Assembly: GCF_014117445.1 (NCBI RefSeq)
Contig: NZ_CP059851.1
Coordinates: forward strand, 2,108,001-2,172,000
DNA from: Sandaracinobacteroides saxicola
GTDB taxonomy: Bacteria; Pseudomonadota; Alphaproteobacteria; Sphingomonadales; Sphingomonadaceae
Reading direction: 5' to 3'
Length of the DNA: 64,000 nucleotides
Below, piece by piece: positions 44,657 to 53,633 of the stretch; within the stretch, counting starts at the first letter, position 1, and the number at the start of each line of letters is the position of its first letter. Position numbers and translations under genes: made by a program. Below the pieces are notes generated by a model that saw only the letters and a list, made by a program, of their open reading frames with translations, was not told the origin of the DNA and searched no databases.

Positions 44657-47410
44657 ATGGCAACTGCACGCACCGCTTTCCGTCTCGCACTCATCTCCTC
44701 GACGATGCTGGCGGCCCTCGCCTCCCCCGCCCTGGCGCAAACCGTTGCCGCCCCGGCCACCGCCGCTGCCGCCGAGGATGTCGGCGACGACATCGTTGTC
44801 ACCGCGCAGCGCCGCGCCGAGCGCGTGCAGGACATCCCGCTCTCCGTCTCCGCCATCTCGGGCGACGCGCTGAAGAACGCCGCCGTCACCGATGTCGAAC
44901 GCATCGAGCAGCTGGTCCCCGGCGTCCGCTTCGGCCGCTCCGGTGCCGCGCTCCGCCCCGCCATCCGCGGCACCTACACCGAAAATGTCGCCGTCAACGG
45001 CGACCCGCGCATCGGCATCTATGTCGACGACATCTACCAGTCGCGCACCCAGCAGATCCCGCCCATCGTCGACCTCGATCGTGTCGAGGTGCAGAAAGGC
45101 CCGCAGGGCACGCTCTACGGCCGCAACAGCTTCGGCGGCAACATCGCCTTCAACTCGGCGCTGCCCAAAAACGAATTCGCCGCCGGCATCGACGCGCTCT
45201 ACGGGCGCTACAACCACATCCGCGGCGAGGCCTTCGTCAACCTGCCGATCTCGGACGGCGTCGCGCTGCGCATCGCCGGCATGGGCGAGCAGTCCGACGG
45301 CTACATCAGGAACCGCAACCCCAACGGCAACGACGCCGGCGACAATGACCAGGCCTTCGTCCGCGGCACGCTCCGCATCGCGCCCAGCAACATCGAGGGT
45401 CTCGAGGTGCTGCTGCGCGGCTCCTACCTGTGGCAGGGCGGCAACGGCATCTACGGCTTCGGCTACAAGGAAGTCGGCGTCCTCGTCGACCGCGACCTGA
45501 TCCGCCAGCCCGGCGGCTCGATCACCCGCAACGGCGTCACCTACAATTTTCCCAACGGCTTCAACGGCCAGAGCTGGACCGGCACCCCGCTCAACGTCGA
45601 TTCCCGCTACCGCGACGGCATCCCCGACGTGAACGGCGTCGATGTCGGCATCCCGGTCGATGCCGACCCCTATGTCATCGATTTCGCCGGCAAGACCTTC
45701 CGCCGCACGCGTCAGCACCAGTGGGGCGGCACCATCAGCTACGACGTCGGCGCGGTGAAACTCCGTTCCATCACCAGCTACACCGATTTCAACAACTTGG
45801 TCACCGGCAACAGCCTGACCCCGGTGCAGCTCAACTTCTCCTATATCCGGACCCGCGCCAAGACCTTCACCCAGGAAGTGCAGCTGCTCTCCAGCGACAC
45901 CACCAGCCCCTTCCAGTACATCGTCGGCGGCTATTATTATAACGACAACATCACCGAACATAATGTCACCAACGTCAACCGCGCCTACAACACGGTCGGC
46001 GCGCCGGCCGGCCAGAAGCTCTACAACTGGGGCTTCACCGCGCTGCCGACGCTGGCGAACGGCACCACCGTCGGCAACATCGACCAGACCTTCGCCTACG
46101 ACAGCCTCACCGCCTACCAGCAGAAGATCAAGTCGCTCGCCGCCTATGGCCAGCTCTCCTACACCTTCGCCGAGAAGCTGACGGTCACCGGCGGCATCCG
46201 CTACACCAGCGACCGCAAGACCCAGCTCAGCAGCCGCTTCAACACCTTCCCCGGCTCGTCGCCGCTCTATTATGCCCACAGCATCGACGATCCCATCAAT
46301 TATACCTGCGGTGGGCTGATCGCCGCCAACAGCGCCTCCAACGCGCCCGCCTCGGCCATCGCCTCCGCCTACAACTTCGTCTGCAACAACCTCACGCAGG
46401 ATTTCGTCACCTGGCGCGCCGCCGTGGACTACAAGTTCAGCCGCGACCACATGATCTACGCCAGCGTCTCCACCGGCGCCCACTCCGGCGGCTTCAACAC
46501 CGGCGTCGTCAACATCGGCGGCGTCAACACGCTGCTCGCCTTCGCGCCGGAATATGTGACCGCCTATGAAATCGGCACGAAGAACACGCTGCTCGACGGC
46601 AAGCTGACCCTCAACGCCGCCGCCTTCCTCAACAATTTCCGGGACCTGCAGGCGCAGACCTCGATTCCCAACCCGGCCAACCCGGCCGCCGTTCTGGCTC
46701 TCGTCCAGAACATCGGCAAGGACCGCGCCTATGGTGTCGACCTGGAAATGGTCGCCCGCCCCACCCCCAACCTCACCTTCAACCTCGCGTTCAACTGGCT
46801 GCACGCGCGCGAGATCGAATATGCCGTCAACACCTTCAACTTCGGCGGCATCGCCTCCTTCTGCTCCACCACCGTCACGCCGGACTGCAACCTTTCAACC
46901 GGCGAGCAGAATACGGTGCAGGGCACACCCTTCCCCAACGTCCGCACCGATCCCAACCGCTTCGTGCCGGTCGTCGCGCCCGATGGCAGCCAGGTGACGG
47001 TCGGCGGCGTGCCGCAATGGCGCTACGTCATCGCCGGCAAGGGCCGCGACGGCACCGTGTACCAATCGCGCAAGGCGTTCCAGCCGGACTATACCGTCCA
47101 GGTCGGCATCGCCTACCGCATCGACATGGGCGATGCCGGCAGCCTCACCCCCGAAGTCCAGACCTATTTCAGTAGCGACTATATCCTCACCGACCTGACG
47201 CCCGACTTCGGCAACCAGAAGGCCTTCACCCGCACCGACCTCCGCCTCACCTGGCGCAGCGCGGACGAGCGCTTCCGCATCCAGGCCTTCGTCAACAATA
47301 TCGAGGATACGGCGGTCATCACCCGCGCGGTCTATGCCAGCAACCGCACGCTCCAGGCGAGCTTCGCGATCCCCCGCACCTACGGCGTGCAGGCGGGGTT
47401 TAAGTTCTAG
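44657..47410 (+). CDS. TonB-dependent outer-membrane receptor
   Basis: 917 aa from ATG 44657 (AGGGGG upstream). Signal peptide (FRLALISSTMLAALASPALA), a TonB-box-like DDIVVTAQRR, plug domain (VQDIPLSVSAISGDALKNAA, ..., VQKGPQGTLYGRNSFGGNIA), then a 22-strand-type barrel ending with an aromatic residue (FAIPRTYGVQAGFKF). It takes up a large or scarce substrate across the outer membrane. The substrate is unknown; the operator and the linked GPH symporter suggest a carbon source. A convergent DUF1838 gene follows across a hairpin. Confidence 0.95.
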   Translation: MATARTAFRLALISSTMLAALASPALAQTVAAPATAAAAEDVGDDIVVTAQRRAERVQDIPLSVSAISGDALKNAAVTDVERIEQLVPGVRFGRSGAALRPAIRGTYTENVAVNGDPRIGIYVDDIYQSRTQQIPPIVDLDRVEVQKGPQGTLYGRNSFGGNIAFNSALPKNEFAAGIDALYGRYNHIRGEAFVNLPISDGVALRIAGMGEQSDGYIRNRNPNGNDAGDNDQAFVRGTLRIAPSNIEGLEVLLRGSYLWQGGNGIYGFGYKEVGVLVDRDLIRQPGGSITRNGVTYNFPNGFNGQSWTGTPLNVDSRYRDGIPDVNGVDVGIPVDADPYVIDFAGKTFRRTRQHQWGGTISYDVGAVKLRSITSYTDFNNLVTGNSLTPVQLNFSYIRTRAKTFTQEVQLLSSDTTSPFQYIVGGYYYNDNITEHNVTNVNRAYNTVGAPAGQKLYNWGFTALPTLANGTTVGNIDQTFAYDSLTAYQQKIKSLAAYGQLSYTFAEKLTVTGGIRYTSDRKTQLSSRFNTFPGSSPLYYAHSIDDPINYTCGGLIAANSASNAPASAIASAYNFVCNNLTQDFVTWRAAVDYKFSRDHMIYASVSTGAHSGGFNTGVVNIGGVNTLLAFAPEYVTAYEIGTKNTLLDGKLTLNAAAFLNNFRDLQAQTSIPNPANPAAVLALVQNIGKDRAYGVDLEMVARPTPNLTFNLAFNWLHAREIEYAVNTFNFGGIASFCSTTVTPDCNLSTGEQNTVQGTPFPNVRTDPNRFVPVVAPDGSQVTVGGVPQWRYVIAGKGRDGTVYQSRKAFQPDYTVQVGIAYRIDMGDAGSLTPEVQTYFSSDYILTDLTPDFGNQKAFTRTDLRLTWRSADERFRIQAFVNNIEDTAVITRAVYASNRTLQASFAIPRTYGVQAGFKF

Positions 47411-47478
47411 GCGCAGCGCCGCTGTGCCGTCGCCAAAGGCGTAAGGCACAGACAGGCGCAAGCCCGGCCGGCGGGCAG

Positions 47479-47519
47479 GCCGACGCGAGAGCGGCGGCTT
47501 TGCCGTCGCCCGCGTCGGT
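47479..47519. terminator. Bidirectional hairpin between receptor and DUF1838 genes
   Basis: GCCGACGCG..GCGGCGGC, TTT, GCCGTCGC..CGCGTCGGT: a long GC-rich stem with one or two mismatches in the gap between convergent genes. No T-run. Confidence 0.55.
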
Positions 47520-47543
47520 CTGACCCGTCCGACGACTCGCGCC

Positions 47544-48596
47544 CTAAGCCCCCGTCTTCATCTTCGCCTGAATCGCCTTAAACCACGCCGGAAGCTCGGG
47601 ATCCGGCGCCCGCGGCACCGGCTGGCCTTCCGGCACCGGCGCCGGCTTCTGCTGCCGCGCATACCATTCCAGGCTGGACAGGCTCGGCTCCTCCCAGGTC
47701 TCCGGCGCCTTCAGATAGAGCGGGTCATTCTTCGCCACATAATCCAGCGTGCGCCGGTCGATCTGGTTGATGTCGTCGAAACTGCCCATCACCGTATTGT
47801 ACATGGCATGCCCTGGCGTCGGCCCCATCAGCATCCACGGCAGCCACGGCGTCACCCGGTGCCAGCTGCCCTGATACTCCACGCTGGTGCGGCGCTTGTC
47901 CTGCATGTCGGCCCAGTTGATGACATAGTTGAACATCTCCGTCACCTGCGCGAACGGCGACGCGCTCTCGCGCGGCCATTTCGACGGCTGCAACGCGCTC
48001 GGATAGAAAAGGTTGATGTGGCTCTCCAGGCTCAGCAGCCCGCGCCGTTTCGTCCAGTGCAGCTGGAACGGCCGGCGCGGCGGCTTGAACGTGTTGAGGC
48101 CGCCATAGTTCGGCGGATCGGGGAAGAAATCGGTGATCGTGTGGTTGAACGGATCATTCTTGATCGGCACCACCTTCACCGTCTCGTTCAGATAGGGGTT
48201 CTTCCACTCGGTGATGATCTCGCCGCTCGCCAGGTCGGTGTAATAGCCGATCTCCCGCAACACCTTGCGGTATCCGCCGTCGGGGCCGGGGTTCGGCAGC
48301 AGCCGCGCGGTGCTCAGCATGGTGAAACCGCACAGGTCCCGGACCGCCTCGCCGGGCCGCACGCCCATCACGATGCCCTGCGCCCAGCCATATTTGGTGC
48401 TCTTCATGTCGGTGTTGCCCAACAGCCGCGCCCAGGCCTCGCGGTTCCCCGCCGGCGTGGTCAGGTCCAGGAACGGCCCCTTCAGGCTGGCGGGGTCAGC
48501 GAGCGCGCGCGACGTCCGCTGCGCGTTCGCCGCCGTCCCGCCCAGCGCCACCGCCGCCATCAGGCTGCTGCCCATCAGGAAATCCCGCCGATCCAT
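47544..48596 (-). CDS. DUF1838 family protein with Tat-like signal
   Basis: 350 aa from ATG 48596 (AAGGA about 7 nt upstream; an ATG three codons earlier is possible). It starts MDRRDFLMGSSLMAAVALGG, a twin-arginine-type signal with the RR followed by DFL, so the product is probably exported folded. The body is Trp-rich (PFQLHWTKRRGLLSLESHIN, SWHRVTPWLPWMLMGPTPGH) and matches DUF1838. No biochemical role is known to me. It is divergent from the IclR gene. Confidence 0.82.
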   Translation of the reverse strand: MDRRDFLMGSSLMAAVALGGTAANAQRTSRALADPASLKGPFLDLTTPAGNREAWARLLGNTDMKSTKYGWAQGIVMGVRPGEAVRDLCGFTMLSTARLLPNPGPDGGYRKVLREIGYYTDLASGEIITEWKNPYLNETVKVVPIKNDPFNHTITDFFPDPPNYGGLNTFKPPRRPFQLHWTKRRGLLSLESHINLFYPSALQPSKWPRESASPFAQVTEMFNYVINWADMQDKRRTSVEYQGSWHRVTPWLPWMLMGPTPGHAMYNTVMGSFDDINQIDRRTLDYVAKNDPLYLKAPETWEEPSLSSLEWYARQQKPAPVPEGQPVPRAPDPELPAWFKAIQAKMKTGA

Positions 48597-48678
48597 ACCC
48601 GTCATCCTTCACCAGACCATGGCATGCTGATAGGCCCGGCCCGTTGACGCAAGCGCACGATGCCGCTTATCTGACCGC

Positions 48679-49503
48679 ATGGCGGATAGCGAAACCTCCG
48701 AGAGCCCGCGCGAGCATGTCCGCTCGATCGGCCGCGGCCTCGCCGTGCTCCAGGCCATCAACCGCGGCGGCTCGATCAGCATGATGCAGATCTGCCGCGA
48801 GGCGCAGGTGCCCTACCCCACCGCCTGCCGCATCGTCGCCACGCTCATCGACGAAGGCATGATCGAACGCGAACCCGCCCGCAAGCGCTACCGCCCCACC
48901 GCCCTCGTGAAAACACTCGCCGTCGGTTATCAGGAGGAGGATGACCTGATCCACGCCGCGAGGCCCCACATCGTCGCGCTCTGCCGCGCCGTCGGCTGGC
49001 CGATCAGCGTCTGCACCCGCGTCGGCAACAGCATGATGGTGCGGGACAGCACGCACCGCCTCACCAGCCTCACCCTCAACAACTACGCGCCGGGCTACAC
49101 CCTGCCCCTCACCGAATGCTCCACCGGCAAGGCCTGGCTCGCCCATGCCGACCCGGACGAGCGCGCCCGCGTCCTCGAAGGCCTGAAACGGCTGGACGGA
49201 CCGGCCGAGCGCATGGCCACCCTCCTCACCCGCGACAGCCGCACGCTGGAGGACATCCGCACCCGCGGCTACGCGACGCAAGCCCGCAACAGCTACACCG
49301 CCACCCCCGGCAAGACCAGCAGCCTCGCCGTCCCGCTGTTCCGCCAGCACGCCGGCGGCGGCCAGGAACTGGTCGGTGCCATGGCCCTCATCTTCTTCGC
49401 CAGCGCCATGCCCATGGCCCGCGCCGAGGCCCAGTTCATCCCCGACCTCAAACGCACCGCCACCCTGATCGCCGCCGACATGGCAAAGGTCAGCGGCGGC
49501 TGA
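48679..49503 (+). CDS. IclR-family transcriptional regulator
   Basis: 274 aa. N-terminal winged HTH (RSIGRGLAVLQAINRGGSIS, QICREAQVPYPTACRIVATL, MIEREPARKRYRPT) and C-terminal IclR effector domain (LTECSTGKAWLAHADPDERA, ..., ELVGAMALIFFASAMP). Members often control aromatic-compound or glyoxylate pathways. It is divergent from the DUF1838 gene over an 82-bp gap, so that gene is a likely target. It ends directly against the convergent hypothetical gene. Confidence 0.92.
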   Translation: MADSETSESPREHVRSIGRGLAVLQAINRGGSISMMQICREAQVPYPTACRIVATLIDEGMIEREPARKRYRPTALVKTLAVGYQEEDDLIHAARPHIVALCRAVGWPISVCTRVGNSMMVRDSTHRLTSLTLNNYAPGYTLPLTECSTGKAWLAHADPDERARVLEGLKRLDGPAERMATLLTRDSRTLEDIRTRGYATQARNSYTATPGKTSSLAVPLFRQHAGGGQELVGAMALIFFASAMPMARAEAQFIPDLKRTATLIAADMAKVSGG

Positions 49504-50178
49504 TCAATTTCCTTTCGTCGCAGGCGTTGACACACCCGCAGGTGGCGCAGCCGCCGGTGAAGCAGGCGCAGCCGCCGGTATTGCTGTCGGAACAGCCGCG
49601 GTCGGCGTGGCCGAAATTGTCACTGGAGCGATAGGGGCACTTTCAACGGCGACGACTGTATCTTCCGCCGTATATCCATTCATCGCAGTCCCTATCGGGA
49701 AATCCGCAGACTTTCCTGTCACGAAAGCGGAGAAGACCCCTGCAACAATGGCAACGCCAACGGTTGCAGCCGTTCCGCTTGATCCTTGATCATACGATTT
49801 TCCATCGATCCTTACCTTTTGATCTCCAAGCATAACGTATAAAAGCTGAGTGTTCATTTTTCCTGAACGACCAAATGAGCCCTTCTTTATAACATTGGTT
49901 ACTTCACCAACAGCCCGGGCGCCAGCCGGTATAATCGTTATACCGTTGACCTTCACCGCTTCTTCTACTGTGAGATTGAAACGATCCCCAACTTTCGAGA
50001 ATTTAGAATTAAGCGGATCAAGCGTTTTCAACCTAATAACTGTACCCTCGCGAAGCATCATCTGCCCAGCAGGCAATTCTTGACGTACAACCGACGCCGT
50101 GTATTGCGCCATTGCAGGCGATGTACACGCTAGTGTCAGACCAGCGGTCAGAATTGCAGCTGCACGACTAATAAACAT
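49504..50178 (-). CDS. Exported hypothetical protein, AT-richer than its neighbours
   Basis: 224 aa. A signal peptide (MFISRAAAILTAGLTLACTS..AMA) precedes a beta-rich domain (LREGTVIRLKTLDPLNSKFS, KVGDRFNLTVEEAVKVNGIT, IIPAGARAVGEVTNV). Then come a glycine/alanine hydrophobic patch (AATVGVAIVAGVFSAFVTG) and a Pro/Ala/Thr-rich tail. I do not recognise the family; the middle resembles surface-exposed SH3/TrbI-like barrels. Codon use is distinctly less GC-rich than both neighbours, suggesting recent acquisition. Confidence 0.7.
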   Translation of the reverse strand: MFISRAAAILTAGLTLACTSPAMAQYTASVVRQELPAGQMMLREGTVIRLKTLDPLNSKFSKVGDRFNLTVEEAVKVNGITIIPAGARAVGEVTNVIKKGSFGRSGKMNTQLLYVMLGDQKVRIDGKSYDQGSSGTAATVGVAIVAGVFSAFVTGKSADFPIGTAMNGYTAEDTVVAVESAPIAPVTISATPTAAVPTAIPAAAPASPAAAPPAGVSTPATKGN

Positions 50179-50341
50179 TTTTACTTCCCCCAGTCTATCC
50201 CTCCTTCTTTCATACTGTCCATCCGACAGCTGTCAATGTCGATGACACAATGCATGGCTTGATTCCAAGAGTGCATTGCGTCATGGAGAGGTGTCCGGCC
50301 ATCCCGCAAGGGGTGGCCGTTTTCGTGACCGGAGCACAGCC

Positions 50342-51013
50342 ATGACGCAAGCCACCCCCCTGATGCCGCACGCCACCGCCACCTGGCTCGTCGAGAACAC
50401 CGCCCTCACCTTCGCCCAGATCGCCGCCTTCTGCGGCATCCACATCCTCGAGGTGCAGGCGATCGCCGACGAAACCGCCGCGACCAAGCTCACCGCGCGC
50501 GATCCCATCCGCGCCATGGAACTCACCCAGGCCGAGCTGGACAAGGGCCAGGCCGACCCCAACTACCGCCTGCAACTGCAAAAGGGCCCGGCGCAGATCC
50601 GCCGCACCACCGGCCCCCGCTATACGCCGCTGGCGAAACGCCAGGACAAGCCCGACGGCATCGCCTGGATCATCCGCAACCACCCCGAAGTCAGCGACGG
50701 CCAGATCGGCAAGCTGATCGGCACCACCAAGCACACCATCGCCGCCATCCGCAGCCGCGAGCATTGGAACATCGCCAACATCACGCCCAAGGACCCCGTC
50801 ACCCTCGGCCTGTGCAGCCAGCGCGAGCTGGACGCGACCGTGGCGCTCGCCGCCAAGCGCGCCGGCCTGGCCCCCGTCGAGGACACCCGCCTCGGCAGCG
50901 ACCGCGAAGCCATGCTCGAACAGCTCCGCACGGAGCGCGAGGCGGCCGCGCGCGCCGCTGATGGCATCCTCCGCGGCGAGGAACTGACCGCCGAAACCCT
51001 GTTCAAGAGTTGA
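50342..51013 (+). CDS. DUF1013 / TrcR-type cell-cycle transcriptional regulator
   Basis: 223 aa from ATG 50342 (GGAG upstream). It carries an N-terminal HTH-like segment (TATWLVENTALTFAQIAAFC, GIHILEVQAIADE), a central RRTTGPRYTPLAKRQDKPDG and a second HTH-like part (IIRNHPEVSDGQIGKLIGTT, KHTIAAIRSREHWN). This matches the alphaproteobacterial DUF1013 family, now annotated as cell-cycle regulator TrcR; I rely on memory for that name. The following hydrolase gene starts at the TTG overlapping its stop. Confidence 0.85.
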   Translation: MTQATPLMPHATATWLVENTALTFAQIAAFCGIHILEVQAIADETAATKLTARDPIRAMELTQAELDKGQADPNYRLQLQKGPAQIRRTTGPRYTPLAKRQDKPDGIAWIIRNHPEVSDGQIGKLIGTTKHTIAAIRSREHWNIANITPKDPVTLGLCSQRELDATVALAAKRAGLAPVEDTRLGSDREAMLEQLRTEREAAARAADGILRGEELTAETLFKS

Positions 51014-52068
51014 TCCCCGCCGCCCCCCGCACGCCGGACGAGCTGCGCGGCCTCGCCTACCCGCACGGCCGCTTCACGCCCGACAACGGCGGCCTGGCCG
51101 AGGTCGCGCCGGGCATCTTCTGGCTGCGCATGCCGCTGCCCTTCAGCCTCGACCACATCAACCTCTGGCTGCTCGATGACGGTGCCAGCTGGGCCGTCGT
51201 CGACACCGGCGTCGCCCTCACCGCGCTCAAGGACCATTGGCGCTCTGCCCTCGCAGGCCCGCTCGCCGGCAAGCCCGTCGGCCGCGTCATCGTCACCCAT
51301 TACCACCCCGATCACCTCGGCCTCGCCGGCTGGCTCTGCCGCAAATATGGCGTGCCGCTGGAAATGGCGCGCGCCGAATATCTGCTCGCCCGCACCCTCA
51401 CGTCCGATGTCCGTCCCGCCTGGCCGGAGGAAGCGATTGCCTTCTACGCCCGCGCCGGCTGGCCGGACGCCGACGTCGAACCCCTGCGCCAACAGAATTG
51501 GGGCAATTTCGGCCGCGCCGTCCACGCGCTCCCCGCCGGCTACACCCGCCTGCGCGAAGGCCAGATCCTCACCATCGGCGGCCGCCAATGGCGCCTCATC
51601 ATGGGCAGCGGCCACAGCCCCGAACATGCCTGCCTCTACAGCGAATCGGATCGCATCCTGATCGCCGGCGACCAGCTGCTGCCGCGCATCACCTCCAACG
51701 TCAGCGTCTATCCCACCGAACCGCTGGCCGACCCGCTCGGCGACTGGCTCGACAGCATCGACCACCTGCGGCAGATCGACGCCGACACGCTGGTGCTGCC
51801 CGCCCACAACGAGCCCTTCACCCGCGCCCACACCCGCCTCGACCAGCTCGCCGCCGACCACCACCGCAAGCTCGACGCGCTCGAGAGCTTCTGCACCGAA
51901 CCCCGCACCGCCCATGCCAGCTTCGAAACCCTGTTCCGCCGCCCCGTCCAGCCCGGCGAATTGCAGATGGCCACCGGCGAAGCGCTCGCCCACCTCCACT
52001 GGCTGGAACGCCGCAACCGCCTGCGCCGCTTGCCCGACAAGGCGACGGACCGCTTCATCCGCAGCTGA
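51010..52068 (+). CDS. Metallo-beta-lactamase-fold hydrolase
   Basis: 352 aa from TTG 51010 (TTGA overlap with the upstream stop). The metal motif THYHPDHLG (HxHxDH) near residue 97 is complete, followed by SGHSPEHACLY and GDQLLPRIT supplying the later His and Asp ligands, and PAHNEPF near 265. The fold covers glyoxalase II-like hydrolases and lactonases. Given luxI elsewhere, a lactonase is conceivable, but nothing in the sequence proves it. Its stop codon overlaps a MITE-like element and a strong terminator follows. Confidence 0.9.
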   Translation: MIPAAPRTPDELRGLAYPHGRFTPDNGGLAEVAPGIFWLRMPLPFSLDHINLWLLDDGASWAVVDTGVALTALKDHWRSALAGPLAGKPVGRVIVTHYHPDHLGLAGWLCRKYGVPLEMARAEYLLARTLTSDVRPAWPEEAIAFYARAGWPDADVEPLRQQNWGNFGRAVHALPAGYTRLREGQILTIGGRQWRLIMGSGHSPEHACLYSESDRILIAGDQLLPRITSNVSVYPTEPLADPLGDWLDSIDHLRQIDADTLVLPAHNEPFTRAHTRLDQLAADHHRKLDALESFCTEPRTAHASFETLFRRPVQPGELQMATGEALAHLHWLERRNRLRRLPDKATDRFIRS

Positions 52069-52211
52069 GAGTCTGTTGGGAAACTGCTCAGGCCGTGGCG
52101 AGAACGTTGATTTTCGAGCACCGAAGCGCAGCGACCTTCAGGGTCGTGAGCATCGGAGCGCAGAAAATCGGCGTTCGCAGCCCGGCATGGGCGATTTACC
52201 AATCAGGCTCT
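52068..52211. mobile_element. MITE-like element with terminal inverted repeats (144 bp)
   Basis: Left end AGAGTCTGTTGGGAAA; right end, reversed, AGAGCCTGATTGGTAAA. Inside, arms AACGTTGATTTTC and GAAAATCGGCGTT pair, as do CGACC and GGGTCG around a TTCA loop, so almost the whole element can fold into one long hairpin. No coding capacity. I remember similar units from sphingomonad genomes. It begins within the stop codon of the hydrolase gene. Confidence 0.65.
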
Positions 52212-52363
52212 AACGCTTTTTCACGGTTTTAACCAACAGCGATGGGTTGACGTAACCCGCCCCCACTACCAAATAGACACTCGGACGGGCTGATTTCCCC
52301 CTTCACCCCGTCCGATGGGCGCCGCTGGTCCCTCGGATCGGCCGCGCCCCCTCCCTGAACCCT

Positions 52364-52394
52364 GGCCGCTGCGCCCCGCGCAGCGGCCTTTTTT
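52364..52394 (+). terminator. Rho-independent terminator
   Basis: GGCCGCTGCGC, CCC, GCGCAGCGGCC and six T residues: an 11-bp perfect stem. It ends transcription from the hydrolase gene. The stretch 52212-52363 before it holds a weaker CGGACGGG/CCCGTCCG hairpin and no gene. Confidence 0.85.
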
Positions 52395-52428
52395 CATGCC
52401 CGGGTCTGGCGACGTGTCGGCCCCTCGC

Positions 52429-53592
52429 TCACACCGCCTCCCCCGCCGCCACGCCGCTCGCCCACGCCCACTGGAAATTATACCCCCCCAGCCACCCCGT
52501 CACATCCACCGCCTCGCCGATCGCGTACAACCCCGGCAGATGCCGCGCTTCCATCGTCTTCTGAGACAATCCCGCCGTCGAAATCCCGCCCGCCGTCACC
52601 TCCGCCTTGGCATAGCCTTCCGTCCCGGTCGGCACGAATGCCCACCCCCGCAAGCGCGCCTCCGCCGCGGCCAGCGCGCCATCCGCCACATTCGCCAGCT
52701 CCCCCGCCACCCCCAGCCGCTCCACCAGCGCATCCGCCAGCCGCCCCGGCAGCACCTCCCCCAGCACCGTCCGCAAGCCCACCCGCCCGCGGGCCCGCTT
52801 CACCCCGCGCAACCAGTCCGCCGGCGCCTCCGGCAGGAAATCCACCGCCACCGCCTCGCCATGCCGCCAATAGGATGACACCTGCAAAATCGCCGGCCCC
52901 GAAAGCCCCCGGTGCGTGAATAGCGCCGCTTCGGCAAACGCCGCGCCCCCCGCCCGCGCCACCACCGGGGCCGCCACGCCCGACAGCCCCTGGAACAGCG
53001 GATCGGCCAGCGTCAGCGGCACCAGCGCCGGCCGCGGCTGCACCACCTTCAGCCCGAACTGCCGCGCCAGCTCATAGGCGAACCCCGTCGCCCCCATCTT
53101 CGGAATGGATGGCCCCCCGGTCGCGATCACCAGCGACGCCGCCTCGCTCTCCCGCCCGCCATGCCGCACCCGGAACCGCCCGTCGGCATGCGTCACCCCG
53201 GTCACCGCCTGTCCCAGCGCGATCTCCGCCTCCGCCGCCTCCGCCAGCAGCATCGCCACCACCTGCCGCGCGCTGCCGTCGCAGAACAATTGCCCCAGCG
53301 TCTTCTCATGCCAGGCGATGCCATGGCGCTCCACCAGGTCCAGGAAATCCGCCGGCGTATAGCGGCTCATCGCCGAGCGCGCGAAATGCGGGTTCGCCGA
53401 GATATAGCGCTCCGGCATCGCCCCCAGATTGGTGAAATTGCACCGCCCCCCGCCCGAGATCAGGATCTTCTTCCCCGGCGCCTCGGCATGGTCCACCACC
53501 AGCACCCGCCGGCCGCGCCGGCTCGCCACCCCCGCGCACATCAACCCGGCACCCCCGGCGCCCAGGATGATCGCATCATAAACCGGCTGCAT
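52429..53592 (-). CDS. HI0933/BaiN-family NAD(P)/FAD-dependent oxidoreductase
   Basis: 387 aa flavoprotein. N-terminal dinucleotide fold AIILGAGGAGLMCAGVASRR, then KKILISGGGRCNFTN (hallmark of the HI0933 family), ATGGPSIPKMGATG and the C-terminal GLYAIGEAVDVTGWLGGYNF with the FAD-contact GGYN. Physiological substrate unknown. It stands alone; a repeat cluster lies upstream. Confidence 0.92.
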   Translation of the reverse strand: MQPVYDAIILGAGGAGLMCAGVASRRGRRVLVVDHAEAPGKKILISGGGRCNFTNLGAMPERYISANPHFARSAMSRYTPADFLDLVERHGIAWHEKTLGQLFCDGSARQVVAMLLAEAAEAEIALGQAVTGVTHADGRFRVRHGGRESEAASLVIATGGPSIPKMGATGFAYELARQFGLKVVQPRPALVPLTLADPLFQGLSGVAAPVVARAGGAAFAEAALFTHRGLSGPAILQVSSYWRHGEAVAVDFLPEAPADWLRGVKRARGRVGLRTVLGEVLPGRLADALVERLGVAGELANVADGALAAAEARLRGWAFVPTGTEGYAKAEVTAGGISTAGLSQKTMEARHLPGLYAIGEAVDVTGWLGGYNFQWAWASGVAAGEAV

Positions 53593-53633
53593 CGACCTTC
53601 CCTACCGGCAACAATCGCTCCTGACGACAGCCC

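Noticed and set aside
44276-46804. An 842-codon minus-strand open frame opposite the TonB receptor
   Set aside because: The plus strand carries signal peptide, plug and barrel features; the minus frame is a biased shadow with no recognisable domain.
51010-52068. Hydrolase gene as an acyl-homoserine-lactone lactonase paired with luxI
   Set aside because: The HxHxDH motif is common to many unrelated hydrolases and the two genes are 32 kb apart; nothing in the sequence points to lactonase specificity.
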